64,000 bases of DNA from Cyclina sinensis (Eukaryota > Mollusca > Bivalvia > Venerida > Veneridae): NCBI GenBank assembly GCA_012932295.1, contig JAAONU010000006.1, forward strand, positions 32,266,882-32,330,881, written 5' to 3'. The position numbers were made by a program, and so were the translations under genes. The notes beneath the pieces were generated by a model. The model saw only the letters and a list, made by a program, of their open reading frames with translations, made no database searches and had not been told where the DNA came from. Below are positions 1 through 11,670 of the stretch, one piece after another (the first letter of the stretch is position 1; the number at the start of each line of letters is the position of its first letter).

Positions 1-1130
1 TTTTCTGGAAAAAATCACTTAAATCTTTCAAAGCAAGCAGGAAAATATAAGGACGTTTGTGCTTACATACTTACTAAACATCCTAATGTTCCGTGGTACC
101 AGTTATATTACGAATAATACAGTGAAAATAAATTAAAAGCTATTTTTTAGAGAGCATCAGAAAATTGACTCACCTGTTTGGATCGCTGCCATTGAATCAA
201 TCCGGTGCTTGAAATCCGAATCAGTTCGGGAACGGGAAATTAGTCCAAATCAACCCGGAACGATTACATACCGTGAATTAGTGTATCCGAAAAAAAAGTT
301 TAAAATCCTACAATATTTAGGAGAGGCCGATAGACTACTTATCCCAATGTTCGTTCTGACTGGCAGTGCTGTGGCATGTTTGTTTCTTGCTAGGCCATTT
401 TCACGCGATAGACATTATACATGTAATTATATGCAATTTAAACGTAAAAAAATTAAATATTACAACGCAAAGTTTCTGATATCAGAGGCAGTATTCCTAT
501 AACAACTTTCTTATCAAATATGTTTTTACGAAAATATCTAAATTCTGGCTGGTCAGCAGTCCGTAAACACAGTTTAACATTATACGTGACAGGCAGGTAA
601 TGTATGTTACCCAATGGTAAATAGGGAAGGGTACATTTACAGTTCGCCGATGTGCGTCTAAATTTTGTCATTCTTCAAAATCATTTACAGCCTAGAAGAA
701 AATATACAACAATATTCCCAATCTTTACTAAATAATCTTTATTAAAATAACATCAGATAGAATCATATAATTTTTTTTCCAGTTTTTCTTTCTACTGGTT
801 CACAATATTGTCCATGAATTTATTTCTGGTGAAGGCGAAATACTTCAAATTAAATCTTGTTACAAAGGTAACTTTTAAAGTTTTCATGACTTAATATCTA
901 AGCCAATACTCAAGGGATATTGAAATGCAGGGTAAACGTTTAAGATGATTATAGGTAAAACGTTGAGTATAATGTTCAATATTTTAAGGTAAAATGAAGA
1001 TGAATCCATACAGAACAAACCGCCAAATCAATGGTTTGTTTCTGGTTAGTGATTTAGGAGCAATTTAAGGGAATTGAAAGAGTCCTCTGTAATATGAAAT
1101 CGAAATGGACTGATTGTTGGAACTGGCTAG
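1..1130. other. AT-rich intergenic, nothing recognised
   Basis: Only short chance reading frames occur and none resembles a known domain. The right edge meets the 3' end of the Tc1-like pseudogene. I looked for a terminal inverted repeat of that element here and did not find a convincing one. Confidence 0.5.
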
Positions 1131-2176
1131 TCAATACCGGGTATGTTCCCCATTCGCTCTCTCCACAGCCCTGGTTCTCTTGGGCATGGAGTTCATGAGT
1201 GAGTGTATCCTCCTCATTGGGATGTTGGCCAACTTTTCCAAGGGGGATGCTCTCAGGTGGGCCAGAGTAACAGGGGGGAGGGGGGCGGGCTGACGTCGTC
1301 GAACCTGTCTATCCAGATGGTCGAATAAAAAATCAAAAGGGGATAGGTCGGAGCAGTATAGTGGCCAATCCAGTGGGTGGATATTGTTGTTAGTGAGAAC
1401 TCAACAGATACTCGCTACATGGGATCGAGAATTATCCTGCTGGAATGTGAGGTTGTTTTGATGCAATAAGGGGACAATATGGGGTCGGAGAATCTCATCT
1501 CTATACATAGTGGCCGTTAAATTACCCGCTACCATAACCACTGGTGACTTAACTCCATTTGAGATTCCTCCCCAAACAATAATCAATCCCAAAACCTATC
1601 ACACTCTACAACGCAGCAGTCGGCAAAAAGTTCTTAACGACGTCGGTATACACGACGTCGACCGTCTGCTCAAAACAGAGTGAACCGGGACTAATCAGTA
1701 AACACGACCCGGATCCACTGCCTCAATTGGAATATTCCGGAGGCATGTGACCCCGCCCAAGTCATAAGACACTCGCGACGAGCAGCGGTAAGCGGCAGAC
1801 CTATGTACGGGTGACGTGCCAGCAGACCAACTTCCTGCAATCGTTTCTTTACAGTTTTAGCATGGATAGGACGGTTATGAGTACCTATTGTACAAAGGGC
1901 AGTTTCAACGGCAGTAGGGTGACGATTGCGCACATGCGCAAGACAGATAAACCTGTCTTGACGTTGTGAGGTCACTCTCGGACGCCCAGACCTAGGTCTG
2001 TCAGCGACCCGCCGAGTTCCCCTTAGACGTCTTACAAGACGTTCTATAGTGCAAGCATGGACACCGAAATGTCTGGCAACCTTTATTTGCCTTTGACCTT
2101 GGATATTCATCGCATCGGCCTGACCCCTCTGAACTTCTGTCAGCTGCCATTGTTTATTGCTATCAAAAATAGTCAA
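1131..2176 (-). pseudogene. Tc1-like transposase, inactivated
   Basis: Tc1/mariner transposases cut and paste their own element using an N-terminal paired-type DNA-binding region and a DDE catalytic core. Reading leftward from 2176, the first 161 codons give a helix-turn-helix region with the GRPR linker (RPRSGRPRVTSQ), ending at FTD, which holds the first catalytic Asp. The frame then meets stops: TAG where ESRF is expected, TGA in the following LF-R-ADGRR segment, and TAA soon after. A frameshift follows near 1590. The core resumes as WGGIS and QQDNSRSH (second Asp) and meets another TGA near 1405. It continues in frame through LDWPLYCSDLSPFDFLFDHL to a terminal HTRY-stop at 1131. In the last motif Phe stands where Tc1 elements normally carry the third acidic residue (SPIEHLWD). 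At least four stops and one frameshift show it is dead. The neighbouring sequence gives no clear terminal repeats. Confidence 0.9.
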
Positions 2177-4685
2177 AATATCGGAAAATGATGTGTCTCT
2201 ATGAAGACTACCTAGTGGTATGACTAGCTGTGTAGCTCAATGTCACAACACTGCTGCTCATGGGTTTTCCCCGTTTCATGTTATCCTCAAAAGACATCGT
2301 TACGCAATCCCGTCATGCAACATTCGATAAAGGACCACGTACGCTGTAACCTAGCCTAGAGAGTTGCTTCACCGATTTTCATTGTCTTTGAACAACGCGT
2401 TCGCAAGATTCTGAAAATAATGTCACCCTGCGTCTCTTAATCCTTTGAGTATATATGCCCACACCTCTTCAAATACTAAATCACATTTACTGTCAACGCC
2501 ACCATAAATTGTTCTTATCACTTTTACTACCCAAACATCTTTTTCCATAAAGACATCCAATGTCTTCAATTCTAAAATAACACCAACAGAATAATGCAGC
2601 GTAAGGAGACAAAAGCTAAATTGCAAATACAATAAAGAATCAAGAATTATGAATGACATGTTAATAAGTTAATTCCTTTGTGCTTTGATTCATAAAAGTA
2701 AAAGTGTATGTTTATTAATACGCTTATATATTGTCTACACTTAATCGGTAGTAACCTACAGTAACCGTCAACAAATTTGAGCAGTATTGTAATTTGGTCA
2801 AACAAAATAAAAAATCAACCTGTACTTTAGCAGACTCTTTCATGCAATTACTCAGAATCATAAATCAATACAAACCCTAGATGAAGCAATTTATGGATCA
2901 GAAATAATTCATATTCTCTGAGAAAGATTATTCAAGTACTTAATCTGAATTCCAATAACTCAATCCTTTAATGAACATTTAACAATTAATCAGAGAGAAA
3001 CTCTTAAGTTTGCCTTATATCGTAAAATTGTGCGACTCTTCCTCGCTATTTATTTAATTCTGTTTTGATTCACAACATATTAGTTCTAGTAACCGTCTTA
3101 GTAACGATTTTACATCAGTATGTTTAATGAAGTATAATAAGTGAAAAAAAAAACAATTGTTTGGAACAAACTAAAAAAGTTTCTTTAGAATTTACTTTGT
3201 ATAGAACCCATTTTGTGTTCTGTGGCTTTGTTTCTGTAAACGAAACAATAAATCATATTCAATAAGTGGCGTTTCATTTGACTCTAAAAAGCGTTAAATC
3301 ACCAGGTTTAACGTATATTAGTTGTTCATCGACTAATTGATAAAAAAACAACATAGCCATTGTATTGTATATTTTGCCTATAAGAAAAAAAACAAAACAA
3401 AAACAAAATGCTCTTGTATAAACAAGGCAATGGGCATTTGTTTTAATTCATGTTGTTTGATACCATTTCTTTTACGACCATATTCTGGCCGTTATGTATA
3501 TGTGGTGTGTATTTTATGTCTTGAATTTAAATTATAGTTATTTTTTCATCTCAATGATGTTATGAAAGCTACGGAAGAATTTTTTAAATTCTACACTACG
3601 ACGAAATATCAGTCGAGAGAAAAAGTAACAGAATGCACTGCAGGTACATAGGTGCCTATAGAAAGCTGAATTGGCCAAGGTTTATGCTACTAAGAGGTCA
3701 CTGCCTTAGAACATACCGCGGTTTGATATTTGATAAACAGGAGTATCTTTGCTTATAAAAGTACAATACAGCGATCTAAGCGATTGTTATTTGAGAAAAT
3801 GTTAGACTGGTATAATTATTTAAATATGTGATCAATCTGTAATTTCCATGTCAAGTAAATTTTATTATGTCTCGTTCGTTTTGTGTACTTCATTACAAGT
3901 AATTACAAGACATAAACATGCAGATAGCACTGGTTAATAAATCTTTATGAGCAGTTTCGATCGAATTAGATTTCAGTTGATTATTATGAACATAAATCAA
4001 AAACAAACATGATAATGAATCTGAGAATACCTTATTCAAACCACTTTTTCGGTGAATTCAACACTTCTAACAGGCATTTTAAGTTTAGAAAATAAAATAG
4101 CCATCAACAAAAAAAAATGTTTTGAATAGAAATAATACTGACATAGATATTTTTAATGGTATTCTCTTCAGTAAAAGTGCTCTATCAGCTTAGCAAGAGA
4201 AGAAAATATGACTGTATTAGTTAAATAAAAGGCGTTTATGATAACAGACACTCATAAACTACTTTTATAAGAAAAAAAAATTCATATCTTTGATGAAATC
4301 AAACTAATTTATTTCGTTTCTAGCTCACCTGAGCGCTTAATCAATTGATTTTGTTTAACGCAAAAATTCCACACCGAATTTAGCATTTTTATTTATTGAA
4401 ATTAGCCCTCTACTTTTACAAGATACATTTACCGCAGCCAAATGCTTGTTGTATAGAAATAAGCTATATATACACATGTAGTTTTGCCTAAGATAATAGA
4501 CATAAGATGTACAGATTTGACAAGAGTTGCAGGTGTTTACTTATTAGTTTACTTTTTTTTAAAAATTAATTGTCTTCCGTTTTTTTTTCTTAACCAGTTA
4601 CATCTACAAAAAAAAAACGTTACCGTTATTTTTTGCTGTTGTTCATAATGAGATTAAGTTGATTAAGCATTCGTTGTTCATCAAG
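2177..4685. other. AT-rich intergenic, nothing recognised
   Basis: No domain, RNA gene or clear repeat was recognised. A 78-codon minus-strand open stretch at 2423-2659 is the only notable frame and has no recognisable content. Confidence 0.5.
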
Positions 4686-4980
4686 CGAAATATTTCCAGC
4701 GCATTTTAAGAGTCTACAGGGAAATCATACTGTATAAAACACGGACATTCCCTGCAACTATTTTTCGCTATTCGACTGATTTGAATATGGCAACAATGAA
4801 TTATGTTTTTTCGTTAACATAAGATTAAAAATGGAAGCGTTTAAAACATTTATTTTCTTTACCAATTGGTCAACGTTTGAAATGACCAGTAACACGAATA
4901 GAAGAGAAAATGAGAGCATGAAAGCACATTTATTATGTATGTTCCGAGTACCCGAAAGACAGTAGAAATCGAATTTCAAT
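4686..4980 (+). repeat. Diverged piece of the 3-kb duplicated block (copy 1, left part)
   Basis: The text from 'aaatatttccagcgcatttt' onward, including 'gactgatttgaat', 'ggcaa' and 'aaaatgg.agcgt', follows the same order as 15180-15330 and 23513-23650. Similarity is patchy but collinear. It is read as an older copy of the block seen at 14880-18022 and 23215-26776. Confidence 0.55.
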
Positions 4981-5540
4981 TATTAATCGTAATTATGTTA
5001 CTGTCCGTTGAGGTTAATAGGATTATCGATCAATTTAGCAATCATATGATGATTTATAACAAGCAGAACCCTAAAAAATGATTATGAAATATTTATATAT
5101 GTAAATATATAATGATATAAAAAATCAAATACATTAAACCTTTCTATTGGAAACACCCGAGTTATATGAAATTTATTAAATTGATAAGGACTTCTAACAA
5201 AAATGTTTTAAGAAATTTAGCAGCTTTCACATCCAAAGCATTTGAACGTCGCAGACTGTTTATTGATATGTAAATGAATATTTTTCAAGTCTCACCCAAA
5301 CTGTTTTAAATAATCCAATGTTTATTTTCATTCATTTGATACGACTGATATATATGTATATGATATATGTATGTATGCTCATAATTAAAATCTGTAATTT
5401 GGTGTAAATTGTCCGATTGACTGCAGTAGAACTAACACTAGCAACACTGCCATGCCATATTGATATATATGTTATTAATTGTATGTTGATATTGATGCTA
5501 TGATCATGGGCCATGATTGGCTTATTTCATTATATATAGG
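4981..5540. other. AT-rich intergenic
   Basis: Contains a short TA/TG-rich low-complexity patch near 5340-5380. No gene or RNA seen. Confidence 0.45.
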
Positions 5541-5698
5541 ATATTTGTTTGTTTTTGTGGAAGATGAGAATTTATTTCATCGAGTGAACACCATATGTGA
5601 TATTTTCACGAGTGGCGCAGCCACGAGTGAAAATATCAACATATGGTGTTCACGAGATGAAATAAATTCCCATCTTCCACTAAAAAAACAAACAAATT
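5541..5698. repeat. Long palindrome (hairpin element) with GC-rich centre
   Basis: The left arm (about 5543-5614) and right arm (about 5618-5697) are reverse complements over roughly 70 bp with few mismatches. Both arms carry 'gaacaccatatg', 'aatttatttcat' and 'ttgtttg'. The centre 'gtggcgcagccac' is itself palindromic. The arms are AT-rich and the centre GC-rich. It would extrude as a cruciform or fold as an RNA hairpin. It is probably a foldback-type MITE. Confidence 0.85.
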
Positions 5699-6145
5699 TT
5701 CTTTTTATTTTATGCCAACACGTAAAAAATGGGGTTTTTTTATGACATTTTTAATCAGGGCCTTCAATAAATTCCCCATGGTGAGCCCCAAATCAGTTAA
5801 TGCGTACTTTGGTTACTGCGCAAAAAAAAAAGTGCAGACAATCTCCAATACATATGATAACTTTACTTCTGCTGAAATAAACTGAATACACTTTCATCAA
5901 ATAACATTTATTTTTGTCTACACAGTTTATCAATATTTATTGAATTTTTGCCATACATACTTTAATTATAAAAGAGGATTAATACTCAATATTCAATCAA
6001 TTGAAATGAAAGTCGGCCATATTGGATATTGTCCATGTGAGTTATGTAAACAAATCAGACATTTTAAATAATTTATGGCGAATTTCATCATTGTTCACAA
6101 CTAGGAATTCAATATTATAACTGGATTTAACAAGGTAAATAAATT
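5699..6145. other. AT-rich intergenic
   Basis: No feature recognised between the palindrome and the degraded frame at 6146-6436. Confidence 0.45.
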
Positions 6146-6436
6146 TCACTCGCTGTCACTGTCTGAAATACAGCGGATTCTCTTGTATTTACGTGGTGGG
6201 GAAATTCCTTAAGTTTCATCAAGCAAGCCAGCTTTTGGACTGGAATTTATGACCTGTTGAGATAGTTGCTGGGTTGCAGTTTTAGAGGAATTGAAATTGA
6301 AAGTAACATTTCCATGAAAGTGACTGTTCATGAAAAATCCTCTTGGTGCAGGACCAGATTCACTATTTCCTGCAATCATTGGAGCAGTGTGGTTCTTGGC
6401 TGAATCAGGTAAAAAAGTAGTTCGGGCACAAAACAT
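6146..6436 (-). pseudogene. Decayed 3' end of a coding sequence with an acidic tail
   Basis: Reading leftward from 6436, a 75-codon open frame stops at TAA near 6209. The same frame then stays open for 20 more codons to TGA at 6146-6148, ending in RIRCISDSDSE. The segment FHGNVTFNFN followed by a basic stretch (PPRKYKR) and an acidic Ser/Asp tail resembles the C-terminal tails of some transposon-derived proteins in invertebrates, including some tyrosine-recombinase (Crypton-like) proteins. That family link is a recollection of style, not a domain match. The in-frame stop suggests a remnant. It could also be chance coding potential. Confidence 0.35.
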
Positions 6437-6659
6437 GTATTATCAAAATGGTAATTAACTGATTCAAAACAGTGTATTATCACTTTTATCTCACTGATAT
6501 TTCCCTATATTTCATTGGTAGGCATAAAATAAAAAGCAATATCTTTCTATTTATAAAAGAAAACATGAAGTGCCTCCGCAGGCTAGTCATATAAAGGCTG
6601 ACAATAAATAATCCGAAATATAAAATAATATAATATATGTATATATAAAAGTAAAGTGC

Positions 6660-6896
6660 TTGTTAATTTTAGTGAAAGGGCCAGCCTCCCGGGCTTATGA
6701 GACACCCCAGTTAGTGTACACATTTACTCCCTGATTTCTTATCCTATGTACTAGGTGGACAGGCAATCGGTAACCGTTCTTTAACTAGCTGGCGGCTGAC
6801 CAACCGGCCGCATCAGTACAAGCCCCTGACAGGACTCGAACCTTCAACCTCCCGCTCCATTAGCGGACACCTTAACCACTGGACCACGAAGACGGT
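6660..6896 (-). mobile_element. tRNA-derived SINE
   Basis: SINEs are short elements transcribed by RNA polymerase III and copied by LINE enzymes. Read on the minus strand, the element begins at 6896 with a tRNA-like head of about 75 bp. It has an A-box-like 'tggtccagtggttaagg' and a B box 'ggttcgagtcc' (6822-6896). The head is followed by a body of about 160 bp containing 'gatgcggccggttggtcagc' and ending near 6660 in 'ctttcactaaaatt'. It lacks an isolated-tRNA context, and its 5' and 3' acceptor arms do not pair, so it is not called a tRNA gene. No convincing target duplication was found. Confidence 0.8.
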
Positions 6897-7141
6897 TAAA
6901 TATTAATTAAAAGATTATATGTTGGAAGATTAGCCAACGAGTGCAAGTTGGATATTAAATATGCTGACAATATATGAAGGTCTTAAGTGATAGTACACCA
7001 CAATTTAATAAGCAAACGATTTTGTTTATTTTGTTTAATTAATTTATTTATTTTTTTTTTTTTTATTGCAAACAGCTAAACAGTGCCGTCGTCCATAAAT
7101 CTTTGAAGGTGTTGAACTTTGTGAGTAAAATTGTGTTAGCG

Positions 7142-7493
7142 ACATTTTTCCCCGTGGTTCAGTTAATAATAAAAGAAAAAACGAAATAGAAAATCAGTAA
7201 CTTATGCATTTTATAGAGATTAAAGTTCACAGAATCTCAGAGTAGTTTCCCAAAGCGAAGTTCAGACGTTAGCACAGAGTCTTTTTTTTGCTACGCGCTA
7301 ATACAACGCTAAAAAGCACGATTACATTTTTATTTCCTAACTTTCGTGGCTCAGCTAACAAATCAAAAATTCGAAAAGAAAATCAGTAGCTTTGTCATTT
7401 TATAATATATAAAGAATCAAAGAATCTAAGAATCTCTTCTCAAAGCGCATTCCAGATGATAGCACGGAGTTTAATTCTTTGCTACACGTCAAT
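7142..7493 (+). repeat. Diverged tandem duplication, about 180-bp unit, two copies
   Basis: Unit 1 (about 7142-7311) and unit 2 (about 7322-7493) share, in order, 'acattttt', 'gtggttcag' or 'gtggctcag', 'gaaaatcagta', 'cattttata', 'caaagcg', 'tagcac.gagt' and 'gctac.cg'. The copies have diverged with several indels. Confidence 0.7.
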
Positions 7494-7764
7494 AATCCCC
7501 TTCCCGACCCCAAAAGCATTGTGTTGTTTCAATGAATCGAAGCAGGAAAAGGTACGTTGTACCTTGCACACTGCGACTATTTTCATTTTTTCAAACACAT
7601 TTCCTACAGCTGTTGATTAGTGCATTTTTGTCATTCCTAACAAATGATTACGAATAATCACTGTCAGTGCATAAAGTTCAAAGGAGGACATGTAGCGTTA
7701 CTGAAAAAATGTTCCTAGCTACTACACGACAGTTGAAAACCACCGTATCATTGCCTGCGAACGA

Positions 7765-8010
7765 ATCTAAAATGCAATTATCCCTAACTCATAAAAAGTG
7801 TTTCTCTTTAATTGAACATCGCGGAAAAAAATTGCATCATGACTGATGCCGAACTTTCGTGATTTGAGGAGTGTTGCAAATAAAAGACAGGATTTAATCT
7901 TTCGTTGCTATTTCGGAATTTTGATTGCTGCGCATATAAAACAAATAATTCCATTATCTAGGCTCTGACTTACGGAATCCCTTGCGGGCCACGTAAAATA
8001 TCGCCTGTCT
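7765..8010 (+). repeat. Diverged piece of the 3-kb duplicated block (copy 1, right part)
   Basis: The markers 'tgcaattatccctaac', 'catgactgatgccgaac', 'ttcgtgatt' and 'ttgattgctgcgc' recur in the same order at 16860-17030 and 24900-25050. It lies about 3.1 kb right of the left part of copy 1. The extra spacing is explained in part by the palindrome at 5541 and the SINE at 6660. Confidence 0.6.
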
Positions 8011-8109
8011 GGCAGGCGAGATTTGAAACAAAATTGTCTCTTGTAAACATATAAATAGCAAAACGAATTAATCCTAGCGAGGAAATACATGCGAATTTTA
8101 ACATTTAGA

Positions 8110-8534
8110 TTTTCGCACGTGTCTCTTTAATCCTCGCGAGACTCTATCAAATGTTGCATGTCTGGTAAAATCTTCACGAGGAAATATAGGCAAAAACTAA
8201 ATGGTTAAAATGTTGGCATCTCCATTTATGCACGGCGACAAATTAACATTAATTGTCGCATGTTAATATTTGAAAACTTCGGCTTTTAATAATATAAAAA
8301 ATATTCTTCATTTCTCACAGGTCGGGAGTAAGACTTCACGTAATGGCTTCCATTTCGATAAATAAGTCCTACCGAGACAAGCAAAATTAAATTAAAATTT
8401 AATTAAATTAAAATTAAATCCTCATGAGGAATTAATTCGAGACATGCAACATTTTTAAAATCTTGCTTGTTAAAAAGGTAATACTTTACGTGGACTGAAC
8501 GTGATTCTACGGAATCCTGTTGGGGCCACTTAAA
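8110..8534. other. AT-rich intergenic with A/T slippage repeat
   Basis: Holds a short 'attaaattaaaatt'-type low-complexity run at about 8386-8418. No gene seen. Confidence 0.45.
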
Positions 8535-9330
8535 ATGTCTCTGTCGCGCTTAGAGGTATTCGCTCGACAACGCGACGCGACATCGCGAAAACGCGACACC
8601 GCGAGAATGCGATACAATGCTCGACAACGCAAAGCGACGCGAGACACTGTCAAACGAAATATCGCGATGTCATAAAAGAGCGAAATATCGCATTGTCGCT
8701 TCGCATTGTCGTGCATCGTATCGCATTGTTGCGTCGCACTGTCGTCCGTCGCGTTATACATTTGTGTAGACCTCAACGCATGACAACGAAATACGACGCT
8801 CGAAAACGCGAAGCGGCGCGCGACAACGCAACGCAAAATTTTCACAATGTCGTTTTGCATTGTCTCCCGTCGTGTCTGTGCAAGAACCGTGACCTACGAA
8901 AAATGCCAAACGACACTACACAACGCGAAAATGCGAAACAACGCTCGACAACGCGAAGCGACGCGAGACACTTTCAAACGAATGTCATAAAAGTGCAAAA
9001 TATTGCATTGTCGCTTCGCCTTGTCGTGCATCGTATCGCATTGTCGCGGTGTCTCGTCGCGTTGTCGTCCGTGGCGTTGTTGTCCGTTTCGTTCTACACT
9101 TGTGTAGGCCTCAACGCACGACAACGCGATAGGACGCTCGAAAACTCGAAGCGACGCGCGACAACGCAACGCGAAATTTTCACAATGTCGTATTGCATTG
9201 TCTCACGTCGTGTCTGTGCCAGTACCACGACCCACGAAAATCCCAAACGACACTAGACAACGCGACGCGATGCTCGAAAACGCGAAGCGACACTAGACAA
9301 TGCGACGCGACATTTATTGGACTATCGTAT
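8535..9330. repeat. CpG-dense tandem array, about 325-bp period with internal inverted repeats
   Basis: The landmark 'gcgacgcgagacact' starts at 8634 and 8958. A shorter counterpart begins at 9287, giving periods of 324 and 329 bp. Each unit also carries 'ttttcacaatgtcg.tttgcattgtctc', 'gtcgtgtctgtgc' and 'gtcgtgcatcgtatcgcattg'. Within a unit, 'gcgaagcgac' on one side is answered by 'gtcgcttcgc' on the other, so units can fold back. The stretch is far richer in CpG than its AT-rich surroundings. Long open frames occur on both strands here, but they simply reflect the GC-rich repeated text. Confidence 0.8.
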
Positions 9331-10897
9331 CGTGTTGTCGTTTACGGATCTTCACGCGCAACATTCTCGACCAATGATATGATTGCATTTCAATAGGGTA
9401 TATAATATCTATAAACAACATACACATCATAGAACAATACGTCTATTTTCAGAATTTTCGTAAATTTTCATTTTCTTAACAAATACTTCTTTTCCTGAAC
9501 ATTCGTTATTTTTTGCTTAATTGTTTAAGTTTTTATATGTATTGTTTTATTCCCGTGGTCCCGATATGTGGTGATGCCCAACTCTTGTAAGTATACATTT
9601 TACAAAAACAAAATATGTATATCTTATCTAAATTCACGCTGCTTATTTTTTGTAAATGGGTAAGGATATTCCTATGATCATAATTTAAATGTTTGGTTAT
9701 ATGTTAATGACAAAATAATGATTACAAACCATTATGTATACCTGAATGCTGAGTTTTTAAAAATTTCTCTTTAATATCGGAGCTGTTTGAGACCTTGGAA
9801 GAACAAGTGTTAATAGCATGATAAATCGCTTGCAATTAACGTTAAAAGCTTCCTCAATTACTAGCAATTAGAATAATTGACAATGTTCTCTGAAAAGCAT
9901 ATGAGTCAGCAGAGCAACCGTCCACTGAATCCAATTTCAAGAAATATGAAGTACTTCCTATCAATTAGGTCGTGTCCGAAGTTATCAGAGAAATTTAATT
10001 TATATACCATATTCGCCTTAAAATGAGAAACTAGAGAGTTTTATTATTTGATAAAGGTTTATGTTGCCTATCTACCTTTCTTTAACACCTCAGTCTCTTA
10101 ATGATCATACGAAGATACAATTTGTGAACGCAATTACGATTGGTTATAATCATATAGATTTACTAGCTATTTTTTCCTCTTTTTCCTATTAACGTTCATT
10201 CACTAGTTTAGTCTTATTACACTAAACAATTTTTCATGGAAATATTGTATTTACTGTCGGCATTGTTACAATGGTGGACAGTAAGATAAAAAAGTCTTGA
10301 AATTCCATACTAAAAGTGATTTTACTGCCAAAGGTGTAATAAAGTATCTGAATCAGTATTCTGAATTTTACTGCTGATAGGAAGTTTATATTTTTTCGAT
10401 AAGACTATCAAAACAAGTAAAGAAAAAAAAAAAAAAACACCCAACACTTCTCTATTTTCATAAAGCAAATAGGGGTTCTTGTAATAAAGTTCGGGATATA
10501 TAGGTTAAAAAACAAAAGCAACAAAGTTGCTTGACCAAATTTGCACTATTTATATACATGATTTTCAGTTGAAGGCACATTTTAGATGATCTAGTTTATG
10601 AATTATAAAGATACTACTTTATTCAAATCTTATTCGTAGACCTTCAAACAATGAACTGGACATCGGCATGGCTGGCATCTGAATAATTCTTCCATGTGTG
10701 TGCATAATTGGTGTAAAGTTATAAGGTGACATTATGTATAAATATTTCGTTGACATAGAATCACAGTATTTGTTCTTTAAGGGAAATGCACGAACTTTTT
10801 TTGGCTTCCATATATAACAAGTCGCTCTTTTTCTTTTCTACATATGATCACTAAATCAAATTTTCATTGGTGAATTTTCACTAGATTGATAGAAAAT

Positions 10898-10930
<33 letters not shown>

Positions 10931-11595
10931 TATAAAAAAGTAAATGACCTTTCAAAAGTAAAAAAGAAAATATGAACTAAACAATCTTATTATTGAAATA
11001 ATGAGTGATTTCTAAGTTTTCATGAAAATTTCCTTGACTCAACTATGTCAGAATACTGCGAATTTTCAGGAAACTTAAATATAGTAAGGTTTTAGTATGC
11101 ATTTAAAAAACATAAAACCCAATGCTGAAACAAACAGACAACGGGACATATTCAGTATTAAATGGTAAATAAAGACTAAATTATAATAAAATTTACCTGA
11201 TTAGGTTCTTTATTATTAAGATGTTAATTTACGGTCATTGACAAATTTATCGTACTGTTAAATCGAAATGCCAAATAATTGATTTACTTCAAATAACAAG
11301 TGTGGCTTGTCTCATGCTAAAAGTATCACAAGATATTAAATAAAATATTGATGGCAGAACGTCATGTGATTTTTTAACTGAATATGTTTTATAGTGCAAA
11401 CTTAGATGTATTTTATTCGTCGTAGATAGGTCAATATATTATACTTCACATACATTTCTTTTTTCGTTATTTTCGTATAAAGAGAAACAAAGAGCGATCC
11501 TTAAATCATTGGATGAATGGTCTAGATTCCAACGGCTCGCTCAGTCCGCCACCTTTTCAGCACAGCGGCTATTTGACATTATGATTAAGATAGCA
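9331..11595. other. AT-rich intergenic
   Basis: Apart from the ATT microsatellite at 10899-10932, no gene, RNA or repeat was recognised. Confidence 0.5.
10899..10932 (+). repeat. (ATT)n microsatellite
   Basis: About eleven ATT/ACT trinucleotides in a row. Confidence 0.95.
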
Positions 11596-11670
11596 ATTCA
11601 TATAACGTTAATTCATATAACGTTAATTCATATAACGTTAATTCATATAACGATAATTCATATAACGATA
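11596..11670 (+). repeat. 15-bp minisatellite, five units
   Basis: The unit 'attcatataacgtta' occurs five times. The last two units carry a t-to-a change (cgata). Every second unit boundary is clean, so expansion looks recent. Confidence 0.95.

Noticed and set aside
2423..2659. 78-codon minus-strand frame upstream of the Tc1 remnant
   Set aside because: Looks mildly coding (FMEKDVWVVKVIRTIYGG) but matches no family I know and has no gene context.
6822..6896. tRNA gene on the minus strand
   Set aside because: A and B boxes are clear, but the acceptor ends do not pair and a SINE body follows.
8507..9396. Overlapping open frames of up to 187 codons on both strands
   Set aside because: The GC-rich satellite lacks stop codons by composition. 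The translations are Arg/Cys/Thr-rich repeats on both strands, with no domain.
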